DNA of 64,000 nt from Ilex aquifolium (taxonomy: Eukaryota > Streptophyta > Magnoliopsida > Aquifoliales > Aquifoliaceae), in NCBI GenBank assembly GCA_951799425.1, contig OX637397.1, positions 19,535,064 to 19,599,063 on the forward strand, read 5' to 3'. The notes under the pieces were generated by a model. It did no database searches. It was not told the origin of the DNA and saw only the letters and a list, made by a program, of their open reading frames with translations. This document shows, piece after piece, positions 1-10,953 of the stretch. Position 1 is the stretch's first letter; every line of letters begins with the position of its first letter. A program made the translations under genes and the position numbers.

Positions 1-180
1 ATGTTGTTCATTTGGCATCTATTGCATATGGAGCATGATATTGCATCACATTCCGGGGCATAAGTCATGAGTGGGGGTGTGTGTATGCATGGTTGATCAC
101 CTCATTTGGTGGTTGATATGTGGACTCGAGAAAGTTGGATCAAAGATCCGGCTGAGTGGCATAGTTGCGTGGGAAAACTT

Positions 181-333
181 GTGTCGTGTATAGCAAGAAG
201 GGCTAGACACTCCATCGGGTGCAAAACCCGGCTATTGGTTTATACACTTCTGTCGGTGCAAGTCCAAAAAAGTGTAACGGCGTACGGAGCCGGTGGTGCG
301 ATTTTAAAAATCCGTTGCCCAAGAAAGACACAA
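181..333 (+). other. Conserved three-hairpin segment of the Tekay-type LTR (copy A)
   Basis: Three potential stems follow each other: GTGTC pairing with GACAC (about 181-212), CGGGT-gcaaa-ACCCG (about 217-231), and TACACTT pairing with AAGTGTA (about 242-280). Equivalent stems occur in the other LTR copies near 20630-20770 (B), 26330-26460 on the minus strand (C2) and 42190-42330 (D); copy C1 keeps mainly the second stem. The segment lies downstream of the LTR TATA box, so it would be part of the element RNA leader or U5. Function unknown; the structure is inferred from base pairing only. Confidence 0.45.
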
Positions 334-706
334 GGGTTTTGATTTATGACAATACTCTTTTGATGAAAACATCCTACAATGATTTGGTTTCATAAAACAT
401 ATGACTTTTGTTTCAAACGATCATTGGATGTATCTCATCAAGGATAAACGTTTTATACAAGTGCATTGCATTGTGTTGTGGGAGTCGGTGAGGACTCGGG
501 TTAAAGTTGTATGAGTGAGTCGCATCTCATTTCATAATATGACATGGTAGTTTCAAACATTGAATTGCACATTTTGTTTGGAAGGTATGTTGTTTGTAAA
601 TTGTGCATGTGACATTGCATGTGCATCTAGGTTGAGGAGTAGCCCTTGTCGGGGATACTCTATTGAGCGTAGCTCACCCTATACGGGAAAACATTTTAGG
701 TGCGAG

Positions 707-711
707 ATACA
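707..711. repeat. Target-site duplication of Athila-1 (left)
   Basis: ATACA directly precedes the TG of the left LTR at 712 and recurs at 12304-12308 directly after the CA that ends the right LTR. A 5-bp duplication is the size made by Ty3/gypsy integrases. The flanks join to the expected continuous LTR sequence (gagATACA...CTGG), as seen in the uninterrupted copy D near 42730. Confidence 0.93.
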
Positions 712-2059
712 TGTTGTCCGAATTTGGTATTGACAATTTACGTGCAAGTATACACGATCAACAAGTAATAAAGTGATAAGTAGAGTATCGTTCCCACAGA
801 GAATTATTGGTAATAACTTTCAAGTATTAACTTTATATCAATTCGATTTTATTTAAATAATTGGAATTGAACTATGGAATTACTAATTTAAAACTAAATC
901 TAAACTTAATAATCAAAGATTGAATTTAACGGATAGAAGAAGTTAAGATTACAACTTCCCCTAATGCTTCATATAAATCTTTCCACTCTCTTTCCAGTAA
1001 ATTGATCAAAATAAGTTGTTAACTGAGACTTCAAAATTATTTATCAAACCTCTTCCGATAGTTAGATAAGCATATCTCTCCCAATTAAATTGCTATATTC
1101 CTATGCAAAATAAGTTGGAATAGATTCATTAAGTTCAAACTCTCATAAAAGTTACACACGGCATATAGGTATATTCCTATCCTATACACAAACCCAACAA
1201 TTCAATCCTAAGAAGAATTAACTAGACGCATGTCATCATATTCAAATCTAAACCTAGAATTCATCTTCCAATTTCATCTAAGTTATCAAATTAATTTTTG
1301 GCCAAACAATTATATATTAAACACAAAATATGACAAACAACTCAGATAAGATCAACAAAAACTAGAAACGAGAGTAGATCAATTTAACTAGACATTAGGT
1401 TCCGTTGCAATCTTAATAAAAATTTAGTTCATAATGTAATTGAAAAACATCCTTCTCAAATTAAACAACATCTTAGAAAATCAAGAAGTAAAAGTAAGGG
1501 AAAAGAATGAAAACTTAGTTGCAATCTTCAACTCCTCTCTAGCCTTCAAGTCCGATTTTTTTCGTGTTGGTTCCTTTGATTCTTGCCTTCAATTTTCTAT
1601 CAATCCTTGGTCTTCTTCTCTCCCTTTTCAGCCCCCAAAATCAGTATATTTATATTCTCCTCAAACCCTAGCACATAAGAGGCATTAGAGTCCAATTTCG
1701 GGTCAAAAACGAGTCCTAATTCGCGTCCAACTTCCGCTACCAGCGCAGCTGCGCCAAAATCAGCGCAGGGGCGCTGATTTACTGCCATTTCCAGCGCAGG
1801 GGCGCTGGTTTTGGCGCAGGGGCACGGGTCCCATTTCAAGCCTAAAGTTCCCTTGTTGTTTTGCCTTCAAAAACCCAACATTTAAGCTCCAAATTGACAT
1901 TGTTTCCTTCCAAATCATCTTGTTTCCTTCTAAATGATGATTCCTACAAAATAACATTAAAACACACAAAATAAATAAAAAGGAACATAAAATAATTGAA
2001 AACTTGCGATTTCATCAAACTGAAAATACTCAATTCGTAGGTATAAAACCCACTCATCA
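712..2059 (-). repeat. Athila-1 3' LTR
   Basis: Direct repeat of 10954-12303, beginning TGTTGTCCG and ending CATCA on the plus strand. It carries a TATA-like TATAAATA (minus strand, 1647-1654) and, upstream of that in element orientation, a GC-rich patch at about 1730-1830 with repeated AGCGCAGGGGCGCTG motifs. The ORFs seen inside it on either strand are chance reading frames. Confidence 0.95.
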
Positions 2060-2075
2060 AATACCCCCAAACTTA
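2060..2075 (-). other. Athila-1 polypurine tract
   Basis: On the minus strand AAGTTTGGGGGTATT directly precedes the 3' LTR, the expected place for the plus-strand primer of reverse transcription. A second very similar purine block lies near 3110-3120; in the decayed Athila-2 the corresponding block is near 13210. Confidence 0.75.
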
Positions 2076-3189
2076 AATCTTTGCTTGTCCTCAAGCAAAA
2101 TACTAAGAACAAAAACTATAAAAATTAATCCTAACCACCAACTACTCAAACAATGGATCAATATGAATTTGAATAATGACCCCAAAAGTTACTACAAATA
2201 ATAACTCACGGGAAACTTCAAAACGGTGCAAAGTCTAACAATTTAACATACTCCTTAATTTTGCCTCCGCTCATGACCCTTTAAATACATGTGCATATTC
2301 GAGCTGTTTAAGCTAGCCATCACCCAGATTCATTTACGTAGTCAAGCGCTCTGTAGGAGATACTCAATATCAACTCTATGAACTTACGTTTCACATCAAC
2401 CTCTGCTAATTAAGGCAAAACATATAACTAGAAGGTACAAAGATTTTTTTTTTCTCTCTCTATTTTTTCTCTCTTTTTCATTCATTCGGTGAGTGCATTT
2501 TATACACTTCCTATTGAGCGAGTGCGTTTTACGCTCCATTTCGCCTTTTCTTGAACTAGTGCGTTTTACGCTCCATCTCGTTCTCAACATGTGTTTATGA
2601 GTGAGTGTGTTTTACGCTCCATCTCTACTCACCACATGCCCCTTCTTGTTTCTTGTTTTCCTATTTTCTTTTTTCTTTCTAACTCATGAAGGATCAAATC
2701 AAAATAATTTTCAAGTTTTTTTTTTTTTAATACTATCCCATTATAACCAATATTTCTCCCAAACTTATATGAATGCCTAAACTTGCTTTGAATGATGCTT
2801 AAATAAATTTTCTAGAGTTTCACTGATATCTCCCACAAGCACTTAGCCAAACAAATTTTCTAAATGATAATTAACCAAATAGATAAATATGTGCTCATGC
2901 ATGAAAAAAAAATCGTAACCAATGTAAAACCAACTAGTATGTTAAACTACAAACTCAACATGTTCATCAATTTCCCTTGAATTAACAATTAATCCATCTC
3001 ATCATTGGCCATACTCAAATTCACTCAACCCATTGCCCAAATTGTACTAAAACATGCAAAAATATGCTATCTAAATGCAAACTTAATAATGCAAATGCAA
3101 ACAAGAAAACACCCCCAAACTTAAACTAAGCACTGTCCTCAATGTATAGAGTAGAAAAAATTAAGACAGAGGACTTCCCTGAGACTTCG
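2076..3189 (-). other. Athila-1 3' non-coding region with short tandem repeats
   Basis: About 1.1 kb between the polypurine tract and the extra ORF without a convincing reading frame. It holds pyrimidine-rich runs on the plus strand (about 2445-2480, 2645-2680), a T run near 2718, and four copies of a GAGTGCGTTTTACGCTCCAT-type unit at about 2484-2625. Athila elements usually have a long non-coding 3' stretch here. Confidence 0.7.
2484..2625. repeat. Hairpin-forming minisatellite, four units
   Basis: Four imperfect copies of GAGTGCGTTTTACGCTCCAT separated by 15-30 bp. Each unit can fold: GAG...CG pairs with CGCTC around a TTTTA loop. The first copy is the most altered. It lies in the 3' untranslated part of Athila-1. 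Confidence 0.65.
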
Positions 3190-4392
3190 CTAGGTCGCAT
3201 CATCGTCAGCGTCCTCATCGTCCGCTGAGTCGGGAGTGTATTCAGGAAACATAGGTGGACTAGGAAACTGTACTAGAGATGTGCCCGAGTTGAAACCATA
3301 GTTGGTAAACATCTGGACGAGTGAGGAATTGAAGTTCGTTGAGTACTCCATGAATGAGTCCAAACGATGTGCAAGTTGGTCATTGCGTCTAGACTCGCGT
3401 CGAGATTCCCTATGTAACTCTTGTGTCTCTCTGTGTAACTCCTGTGTTTCTCGGCGCAATCCGCGCATTTCATCAATTAGACTCTCCATAGGTGACTGGG
3501 ATGAAGCAGCAGCAGGCTGAGGAGGCTCCGATGGGTCCCCAGACTCTTGAGGCATATTCACCATAACAAACCCGGCACCCCTATGCTCAGAGAAACCACC
3601 CTTCCACACTTTAAAGCGACTAATGATTTGATGATCAACTGGCACCTGCGGTTGTTGAACTACTTCATCAGCACTCCATTTGACTCTTGCGTTCTTACAT
3701 TGCCTGGTAATTAAGGATGGGTGAGGAAGCCCGGTATTGGAACCGCTCTTAATAGCCTTTGTGATTCAATCTGCGATAACTTGACCCACATTAATGGTTT
3801 TTCCTGTAACTATGCAATAGAGCAATACCGCTCTTTCACGGAGTAATTCAGTAAAGTGTGTGGAAGGCATCAGCTTAGCACATAGAAAGTAGTACCATGC
3901 CTTCTCTGACCCCTTTAATGTCCACTTAGCACCCGGCTTACATAGACTCTTGATCACCTCGTCCAAGTCAAGTTTTTCAGTTTTATATTTCGTATACTCA
4001 TCATCATCGGGTATGTTTTCGACGTTGTAATAAGCATTGATGCTTGTCTTGTCAAATGACACTGCTTTTTCCCGGACTTGAACCACATGTTTGTCAGCCT
4101 CCTTGGCATTGGCATAAAATTCTTTGACAATGGGGATTACGGCGGCCTCCGGTTGTTCTGTGAAATCGAACCAACCACGCTCCATAATCATGTCGTGTAC
4201 AGACCCATCATGCGTCTCATCTGGGCAAAGACCACGTTCGGGAATCAATACCTTCTTCACCAACCACGTATGAAATCTTTTCGATGCCGCTTCGCTAACA
4301 AATCTCTTTTTGTCGTATGACTTGGAAGATTTAGAGCTTTCCCCTCTTTGGCGTTTTGAAGACATGTTGAATATGCAATGATATACCCTCAC
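3190..4392 (-). CDS. Athila-1 extra 3' ORF (putative plant transposon protein)
   Basis: Downstream of integrase on the coding strand, where Athila elements carry an additional ORF sometimes called env-like. The first stretch (3766-4392, up to 208 residues) starts with a basic, serine-rich head (MSSKRQRGESSKSSKSYDKK) and continues with a globular part of the type seen in the Pfam family of putative plant transposon proteins: WLVKKVLIPERGL, RGWFDF, AWYYFLCAKLMPSTH. The second stretch (3190-3645) has a heptad-like ETQELHRETQELHRE coiled coil and an acidic tail rich in D and E. No signal peptide or membrane segment is visible, which argues against a true envelope protein. About 120 bp separates the two stretches. 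Function unknown. Confidence 0.7.
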
Positions 4393-4835
4393 GACAACTA
4401 AAATTTGGTCACAAAGTAGCTAGCAAATCTTTGTTCCCTCTTGGGTAATTTAACAAACACCTTGTGTGCACTGCTCAATTCGTCAATGATAAGCCATCCC
4501 AAATATCATGAGCACCAGCCAAGACTACACCTAACAATCTCTTGCAAGCATTTAAAAGACTTCAACATTACCCATGGAGAATGAATGAGAATTGTACCTT
4601 AAATTGCAAAGTTTGTTCTTTACCAATGGAGGATGGAATAACCCTTGTTGCTAGTTGATGTTCATTGATGCCACTTGAGATGTGATAATGTTGGTGGAAA
4701 GGAGTTTGAGATATTCAAGATGATGGAGTAAAATTTTGGATGAAAAAGAGTTGGTGTGTATGTATTTTTAAAGGTTTGAAATTTTTGTGGTAGTGGTAGG
4801 AGTTTATTTGGGAAGTTGTTTTTGATGTTTGGATG

Positions 4836-5030
4836 CTAAAAATCTGAATTTGGATGCTGAAAATCTGATCTGAAAGTAGTTTTGGAAGCTGAAAATCTGA
4901 GTTTGGATGCTGTTTTTGATGTTTAGAATGTTGAAAATCTGAAGTTGGAAGCTGAAAATCTGAGTTTGGAGCAGTTTTTGGATGTGCAGAATGCTGAAAA
5001 TCTAAAGTTGGAAGCAGTTTTGATCAGCAG
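4836..5030. repeat. Tandem repeat of about 22 bp, GCTGAAAATCTGAnTTGGAn
   Basis: Seven to eight imperfect copies of GCTGAAAATCTGAGTTTGGA, some separated by a TTTTTGATG spacer, lie between the integrase end and the extra 3' ORF of Athila-1. The chance plus-strand ORF at 4945-5148 is a read-through of this repeat and is not considered a gene. Confidence 0.8.
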
Positions 5031-5032
5031 GC

Positions 5033-5300
5033 GGGCTGCCTGGACTGGGCGCGCTGGGGCGCTGATCCTGGCGCCTAGGCGCTGCCCCTCTGCTTTCTGG
5101 ACTGCATTTGGCGCAAGCTGGGCGAAGTTGGGAGCGCTGGGGCGCTGATCCTGGCGCCTAGGCGTTGCCCCTCTGCTTTCTGGACTGCCTTGGCGCGCTG
5201 GGGCGCTGGTTCTGGGCGCCTAGGCGCTGATTTTCTGCTTTGGAGATATAATTTCAGCGCTGGGGCGCTGGTTTTGGGCGCCTAGGCACTGATTTTCTGG
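5033..5300. repeat. GC-rich palindromic tandem repeat in Athila-1
   Basis: Four units, each with GCGCTGGGGCGCTG followed within a few bases by GGCGCCTAGGCGCTG; the inner GCGCCTAGGCGC is a perfect palindrome. Three units also carry or abut a CTGCTTT/TCTGG tail. Base composition jumps well above the AT-rich surroundings. The same AGCGC/GGGGCGCTG vocabulary recurs in the LTRs (about 1730-1830 and 11980-12075), so element-internal exchange or a shared cis function is possible. Confidence 0.85.
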
Positions 5301-5541
5301 TTTTCATCTTCTTTTTACTTATCAAACTCCATTAATTTTACACTCTATTATTTTCTTTGATATTTCTTGTCGATCCTCGCTACCTACAAGCAATTAACAC
5401 ACTAATTAAAAACTTGTACTAATAATCTAAAAAAAAAAATTCAAATTGACATAAACAAAAATAAAAATTAAAAACTCGATTTTTGGGTTGCCTCCCAAAT
5501 AGCGCTTATTTTATAGTCATCAGCCTGACTACTCCCTGTTT

Positions 5542-6645
5542 TTATTCCGGATTGGCGAGAGTAATTGAAGTCTTTTGGCGATCAATGTCGCCACCCCAAT
5601 AGTGCTTCAATCTTTGCCCGTTCACTTTAAAATTTCTCTTGGAGTGGGAATCTTCGACTTCAACTGCTCCATGCGGGAACACTTTAGTAACAATAAATGG
5701 TCCTGACCACCTTGATTTGAGTTTACCCGGGAAGAGTTTTAACCGCGAATTGAAGAGGAGTACAGCTTGTCCCGGCTCAAACTTTCGCTTAATGATCTTC
5801 TTATCATGCCACTTTTTTATCTTCTCTTTGTAAAGCTTGGCGTTTTCGTATGCTTGGAGACGGAACTCATCCATTTCATTCAACTGCAAGAGGCGCTTCT
5901 CACCCGCTATATGCAAGTCAAAGTTAAGTTTCCAAATAGCCCAATATGCACTATGCTCCAATTCCACCGGTTGATGACAAGCTTTTTCAAACACGAGCCG
6001 ATATGGAGACATTCCAATTGGCATTTTGTATGCTGTTCGATAGGCCCACAAGGCATCATCTAGCTTCTTCGGCCAGTCCTTTCGGGTTGGGTTAACAATT
6101 TTCTCCAGAATCCGCTTCACTTCTCTATTCGAAACTTCAGCTTGACCACTAGTATGGGAGTGATAAGCTGTGGCAATCTTATGGGTGACTCCATATTTAG
6201 CGAGAAGGGCTGCAAAATATTTATTACAGAAATGTGTACCTTCATCGCTAATGATCGCTCTCGGTGTACCAAACCTTGTGAAGATGTTTTTCCGAAGGAA
6301 ATTCAACACCACCTTTGCATCATTAGTGGGCAAAGCAGCTGCTTCAACCCACTTCGAGACGTAATCCACCGCAACCAATATGTAGAGATTATTGTAGGAT
6401 GATGGAAACGGGCCCATAAAGTCTATACCCCAGACGTCAAAGATCTTAACCTCCAAAATACTGTTTAAGGGCATTTCATGTCGCTTTGAAATATTCCCAG
6501 TCCGTTGACATCTGTCGCACTTTAATGCAAAAAAATGGGCATCCTTAAAGAGAGTTGGCCAATAAAAACCTGATTGAAGGACTTTTGCCGCTGTTCTCTC
6601 TCCCCTATAATGTCCTCCATAATCTAATGAGTGACAATGCTGCAA
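5542..6645 (-). CDS. Athila-1 integrase
   Basis: A 367-residue reading frame with the parts of a retroviral-type integrase, which joins element cDNA to the genome in the nucleus. Near the start are the zinc-binding histidines ([11 protein letters not shown]) and the cysteine pair CDRCQR; the catalytic core has D in [11 protein letters not shown] in ISDEGTHF and E in the [10 protein letters not shown] segment. The C-terminal part holds the GPFIV and VNGQRLKHY motifs typical of gypsy elements. No chromodomain follows, as expected for Athila. It lies directly after the RT-RNase H frame, consistent with one pol polyprotein. Confidence 0.9.
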   Translation of the reverse strand: MQHCHSLDYGGHYRGERTAAKVLQSGFYWPTLFKDAHFFALKCDRCQRTGNISKRHEMPLNSILEVKIFDVWGIDFMGPFPSSYNNLYILVAVDYVSKWVEAAALPTNDAKVVLNFLRKNIFTRFGTPRAIISDEGTHFCNKYFAALLAKYGVTHKIATAYHSHTSGQAEVSNREVKRILEKIVNPTRKDWPKKLDDALWAYRTAYKMPIGMSPYRLVFEKACHQPVELEHSAYWAIWKLNFDLHIAGEKRLLQLNEMDEFRLQAYENAKLYKEKIKKWHDKKIIKRKFEPGQAVLLFNSRLKLFPGKLKSRWSGPFIVTKVFPHGAVEVEDSHSKRNFKVNGQRLKHYWGGDIDRQKTSITLANPE

Positions 6646-6660
6646 GATTCCTTCGATCTC

Positions 6661-8502
6661 TTACCTGGGTACACATCTTCTTAACATTTGATCTGCACCT
6701 TGTTTGAATAGGAATGGCTCATCCCAGATGTAATGCTTCACCTCGTGCAAGAACTTCTTCCTTTGTTGGTTGCTCAATTCAGGAGGAAACACATGACTCA
6801 CTATATAGTTCACATAATCTGCATACCATGGTGCTTCCCTTGCAACACAAAAGAGTTGCTCATCCGGAAAGGATTCATTGATCATTACTCCCCCACCCTT
6901 TTGTTGTACGGTATTCTCAAGTCTGGAGAGATGATCCGTCACTTGGTTCTCTGTCCCCTTTCTGTCCCAAATCTCTAGATCAAATTCTTGAAGCGAAAGG
7001 ACCCATCGAATCAAGCGTGGCTTGGCGTCCTTTTTCGAAATTAAATACTTAATGGCCGAATGATCTGTGAACACTATCACCTTTGTGCCAATGAGATAAG
7101 ATCGGAATTTGTCGAAAGCAAAAACAACTGCTAATAATTCTTTCTCAGTGGTTGTGTAGTTGAGCTGTGCGTCCGATAATGTCTTGCTAGCATAATAGAT
7201 AGCATGAAACATCTTTTCTTTCCATTGACCTAAAACCGCACCAACTGCAAAGTCGCTAGCATCACACATCAGCTCAAACGGCAAATCCCAATTTGGTGCA
7301 ACTATCATGGGGAAAGTTATGAGCTTATTTTTCAACACCTCGAAGGCCTCTAGGCAAGCCTTATCAAACTTAAAGGGCACATCTTTCTCTAAAAGGTTAC
7401 ACAGAGGCTTTGTAATCTTGGAAAAGTCCTTTATGAATCGCCTATAAAATCTTGCATGGCCCAAAAAACTATGAATTCCCTTGACTGATGTTGGTGGTGG
7501 TAGTTTCTCAATAGTCTCTATTTTTGCCCTATCCACCTCTATGCCATTAGCAGAAACTTTGTGTCCCAAAATAATACCTTCTTGAACCATGAAGTGACAT
7601 TTTTCCCAGTTTAACACCAAGTTTGTTTCCACACATCTTTTCAACACAAGGGTTAAGTTCTCTAAACATAGGTCAACGCTATCTCCAAATACCAAAAAAT
7701 CATCCATAAATACCTCAAGATTTTGCTCGACCATGTCGGAGAATATTGCCATCATGCATCGTTGAAAAGTTGCAGGTGCGTTGCATAATCCAAAAGGCAT
7801 CCTCCGGAATGCAAAGGTTCCATAAGGGCAGGTAAACGTAGTCTTCTCCTGGTCCTCGGGTGCTATTGCGATCTGATTATAGCCGGAATAACCATCCAAT
7901 AGACAATAGAATACATGCTCAGCCAATCTATCAAGCATCTGATCAATGAATGGTAGAGGGAAGTGATCTTTTCGAGTTGCCTTATTGAGTTTGCGATAAT
8001 CCATACATACTCTCCACCCAGTCACTGTTCGTGTTGGGATTAACTCATTGTTCTCATTGGACACTACCGTCATGCCTCCTTTCTTCGGAACACATTGAAC
8101 TGGACTAACCCATGAACTATCTGAGATAGGATATACGATTCCGGCATCCAACCATTTGATGATTTCTTTCTTGACTACCTCCTTCATGATAGGATTTAAG
8201 CGGCATTGTTGCTCAACCACAGGCTTACCATCATCTTCAAGCAGAATTTTGTGCATACAAATTGAGGGACTAATGCCCTTAATATCTGCAATAGACCATC
8301 CTAAAGCTGTTTTGTACTCACGAAGGACTCGCAGCAGTTTACTCTCTTGAAATTCATCAAGTGAAGCAGAAACAATAACAGGTAAAGTAAAAGAGTCACC
8401 CAAATACGCATACCGTAGATGATTTGGAAGAGGTTTAAGCTCCAATATAGGTGGTTCTTCCAAGGATGACTTTGCACGAGTAGAGCTTCCTGATTGATCC
8501 AA
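6661..8502 (-). CDS. Athila-1 reverse transcriptase-RNase H
   Basis: A 613-residue reading frame. RT motifs in order: [13 protein letters not shown], the [13 protein letters not shown] block, [48 protein letters not shown] and the catalytic [10 protein letters not shown] (FMDD box). RNase H follows, with a [14 protein letters not shown] start, [14 protein letters not shown] and TDHSAIKYL. The N-terminal [22 protein letters not shown] stretch is a characteristic Athila lead-in to RT. It converts element RNA to DNA inside cytoplasmic particles. It is the longest continuous frame in the window. Confidence 0.95.
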   Translation of the reverse strand: MDQSGSSTRAKSSLEEPPILELKPLPNHLRYAYLGDSFTLPVIVSASLDEFQESKLLRVLREYKTALGWSIADIKGISPSICMHKILLEDDGKPVVEQQCRLNPIMKEVVKKEIIKWLDAGIVYPISDSSWVSPVQCVPKKGGMTVVSNENNELIPTRTVTGWRVCMDYRKLNKATRKDHFPLPFIDQMLDRLAEHVFYCLLDGYSGYNQIAIAPEDQEKTTFTCPYGTFAFRRMPFGLCNAPATFQRCMMAIFSDMVEQNLEVFMDDFLVFGDSVDLCLENLTLVLKRCVETNLVLNWEKCHFMVQEGIILGHKVSANGIEVDRAKIETIEKLPPPTSVKGIHSFLGHARFYRRFIKDFSKITKPLCNLLEKDVPFKFDKACLEAFEVLKNKLITFPMIVAPNWDLPFELMCDASDFAVGAVLGQWKEKMFHAIYYASKTLSDAQLNYTTTEKELLAVVFAFDKFRSYLIGTKVIVFTDHSAIKYLISKKDAKPRLIRWVLSLQEFDLEIWDRKGTENQVTDHLSRLENTVQQKGGGVMINESFPDEQLFCVAREAPWYADYVNYIVSHVFPPELSNQQRKKFLHEVKHYIWDEPFLFKQGADQMLRRCVPR

Positions 8503-8514
8503 AGTCTCAAACTG

Positions 8515-9288
8515 TTATCTAAACTTGACAACCCATGGGGAAACATTCAACCACTGTACATACTCTAGAGGAGCCGGGTAGTCCGAAGCAGTGGGACTAA
8601 CCAGTGATGTCTCAAGGGGATCTGAAATACATCTTCCTACGAATATCTCATTTATTGCATCTTCCACCAAATCAACCCGAAAACATTCTTCAGCTTCCTT
8701 AGGAAATTTCATAGCTGAAAATACATTAAACATCACCTATTGATCTTGGACTCGAATGGTTAGCTCACCTTTCTGTACATCAATAAGTGTTCTCCCTGTC
8801 GCTAAGAATGGCCGCCCAAGAATTATAGGTACTTCCCTATCTTCCTCACAATCCAAAACTATGAAATCAGCTGGAAAAATAAACTTATCCACTTTAACTA
8901 GAACATCTTCAACTATGCCCCTTGGATAAGTAAGTGATATGTCCGCTAATTGCAATGTAACATTGGTAGGCTTTGCTTCATTCAAACCCAATTGCTGATA
9001 GATTGAGAGTGGCATTAAGTTAATACCAGCTCCCAAGTCACACAATGCTTTCCCGAAAAACTGGCTGCCTATTGTGCATGGAATTGTAAAGCTACCCGGA
9101 TCTTTGAGCTTTGGTGGTAGCTTCTTTTGAAGGATAGCACTACACTCCTCAGTGAGTGCCACTGTCTCAAAATCACCTAGTTTTCTCTTCCTTGACAAAA
9201 TTTCCTTCATAAATTTCACATAGCTAGGCATCTGCTCCAATGCATCTACGAAAGGGATATTAATTTGGAGCTTCTTAAATACTTCCAA
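8515..9288 (-). CDS. Athila-1 aspartic protease region
   Basis: The frame 8737-9288 (183 residues) contains the retropepsin-like ALCDLGAGINLMPLSIYQQLGL block with the catalytic DLGA triplet and, about 80 residues later, VPIILGRPFLATGRTLIDV, the usual flap and second half. A linker frame 8515-8736 with an acidic NEIFVG-type segment joins it to RT. The enzyme would cut the Gag-Pol polyprotein. Confidence 0.88.
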
Positions 9289-9321
9289 AAATTTTGAGAA
9301 CTGCTTATCTAACTTTTTTTT

Positions 9322-10032
9322 CTACAAACGTTGTGGAAACGGCACGGGAGGCACAATAAGACTCTGCTTGCCTTCATCAGAATTTACCACTAACTCTTCT
9401 TCCTTCTTTGCATGTTCCACATTCTTGTTATCTCTATTCTCATCCCTACTATCATCTCCAAGTGGTTGCTTTGGAGTTCCACCAGCAACTTCAGATAGCT
9501 CTTTTCCGCTTCGTAATGTAATAGTCTTGCAATGCTCATTTTCTTCTCTCTTAGGATTGATCTCCGTATCACTAGGTAAAGTTCCTTGAGGTCGGTTGTT
9601 AATGGCATTAGCAAGCTGACCCATTTGATTTTCCAGGTTTCGAATTGATACTTCCTAACTGTTCATCCTGGTCTCATTCTGTGCTATATACTTGGAAAGC
9701 AAATCTTCTAAATTTGACTTCTTTTCCTGCTGTGGTGGAGCTTGATTTTGAAAGCCTGGTGGGTATGATTGTCTTAGAGCAGAGGTTTGGGCTTGATTAT
9801 TGTTCCAAGAAAAACCCGGATGATTCCTCCAACCAGGGTTATAATTGTTGGAATTGTTACTATATTGCTGCCTGTTGTGGTTACCCATATATTGTACCGA
9901 CTCTGGATTAATTGCACATTGATCACTTGGATGGTTCCCTGCACATAATTCACATACAACTGCCACACTCTGAATAGGTTGCACTCCTAGAGCATCAATC
10001 TTCTTTGACAACGTAGCAACCTGTGCAGCCAA
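9322..10032 (-). CDS. Athila-1 gag C-terminal part with zinc knuckle
   Basis: The 9655-10032 frame has a CELCAGNHPSDQC knuckle (CX2CX3HX4C, the spacing usual in Athila gag rather than the retroviral CX2CX4HX4C) followed by an Asn/Gln-rich segment. The 9322-9624 frame continues with the ITLRSGKEL motif that in Athila marks the end of gag before protease. This part of Gag binds the element RNA. Confidence 0.85.
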
Positions 10033-10098
10033 TGCAGTAACTGCATCAACTTCATAAATCCCTGCTACCTTTGGCTGATTGATCCTTGTAGAAGACCA

Positions 10099-10694
10099 CT
10101 AATAATTATTGGCAGCCATCGTCTCTAATAACTCATAGGCTTCATCAAAATTCTTCCCCATCAATGCCCCACCTGCAGCTGCATCGATACTAGTTCGGGT
10201 GGCACTAAACAACCCATTGTAGAACGTTTGAACTTGCAACCAATTAGGAATACCATGGTGAGGGCATTTTCGGAGTAAATCTTTGAATCGCTCCCAAGCT
10301 TCATAGAGAGTCTCAGAATCATGCTGTGCAAATGAAGTGATGTCGTTCCTCATCCTTGCAGTTTTAGCTGGTGGAAAGAATTTAGCTAAGAATTTTTGAG
10401 CTAAATCTGACCACGTAGAAATAGAATCTGGCGACAAAGAATGTAACCAATTCTTCGCCTTATCACGAAGTGAGAAAGGGAAAAGTCGGAGTCTAATTGC
10501 ATCTTCAGAAACCCCATTGTATCAAAATGTGTCGCATATCTCCAGTCATCGGTAGGCAAACCTCCAAACTGCACTGAATTCTGAATCATTTGAATGGTAC
10601 CCGACTTGATCTCGAAATTATTTGCTTGAATTGCGGGTCTTCGAATGCTGGATTGTATTTCCGTCACAAGCGGCATAGCATAATCCCTTAACAA
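10099..10694 (-). CDS. Athila-1 gag (capsid) region
   Basis: Contains the Retrotrans_gag domain: WSDLAQKFLAKFFPPAKTARMR, then SFAQHDSETLYEAWERFKDLLRKCPHHG and a YNGLFSATRTSIDAAAGG segment. This is the major structural protein of the virus-like particle. The N-terminal portion (10401-10694) is readable in an adjoining stretch. The region lies just downstream of the primer-binding site and leader on the minus strand, as expected for a first ORF. Confidence 0.88.
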
Positions 10695-10929
10695 TTTTTA
10701 TTCCTCTTCAGCCATAGCTTCTTGGTTGTTTTCTTCTTGACACTGTTTTCTCAAGTTTCGAAGCCTTCTTTCGATTTTGTCTTCAAACGGCAGTAGCTCC
10801 TGACCTGTAGATCGTGTTTGCATATAAAATTCAAGAATGTTTGCGAAAACAATTAAAATAGAAAATTAAATAAGTTTAAACTAAGATCAAATTGATTGAA
10901 ATTAACATTGAAATAATTACTAGAATAAG

Positions 10930-10947
10930 TCCCCGGCAACGGCGCCA
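10930..10947 (-). other. Athila-1 primer-binding site (tRNA-Asp)
   Basis: The minus strand reads TGGCGCCGTTGCCGGGGA, an 18-base match to the 3' end of plant tRNA-Asp including CCA, six bases inside the 5' LTR. tRNA-Asp priming is typical of Athila elements. Confidence 0.95.
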
Positions 10948-10953
10948 AAAACT

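Larger units (their letters stand above)
1..711 (+). mobile_element. Tekay-type LTR (copy A), left part, solo LTR split by Athila insertion
   Basis: Sequence collinear with the transcribed half of the LTR at 40743-43191 (copy D) and with copy B at 19385-21874: the same order of a GGTGGTTGATATGTG block, a three-hairpin segment, a GGGAGTCGGTGAGGACTCGG block and a TATTGAGCG...CTCACCC block. The LTR starts left of the window. It resumes at 12304 after an inserted Athila element and ends at 12936 in GCGTCACA. No primer-binding site follows that end, so this looks like a solo LTR. Orientation is plus. The older element therefore served as target for the younger one. Confidence 0.8.
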
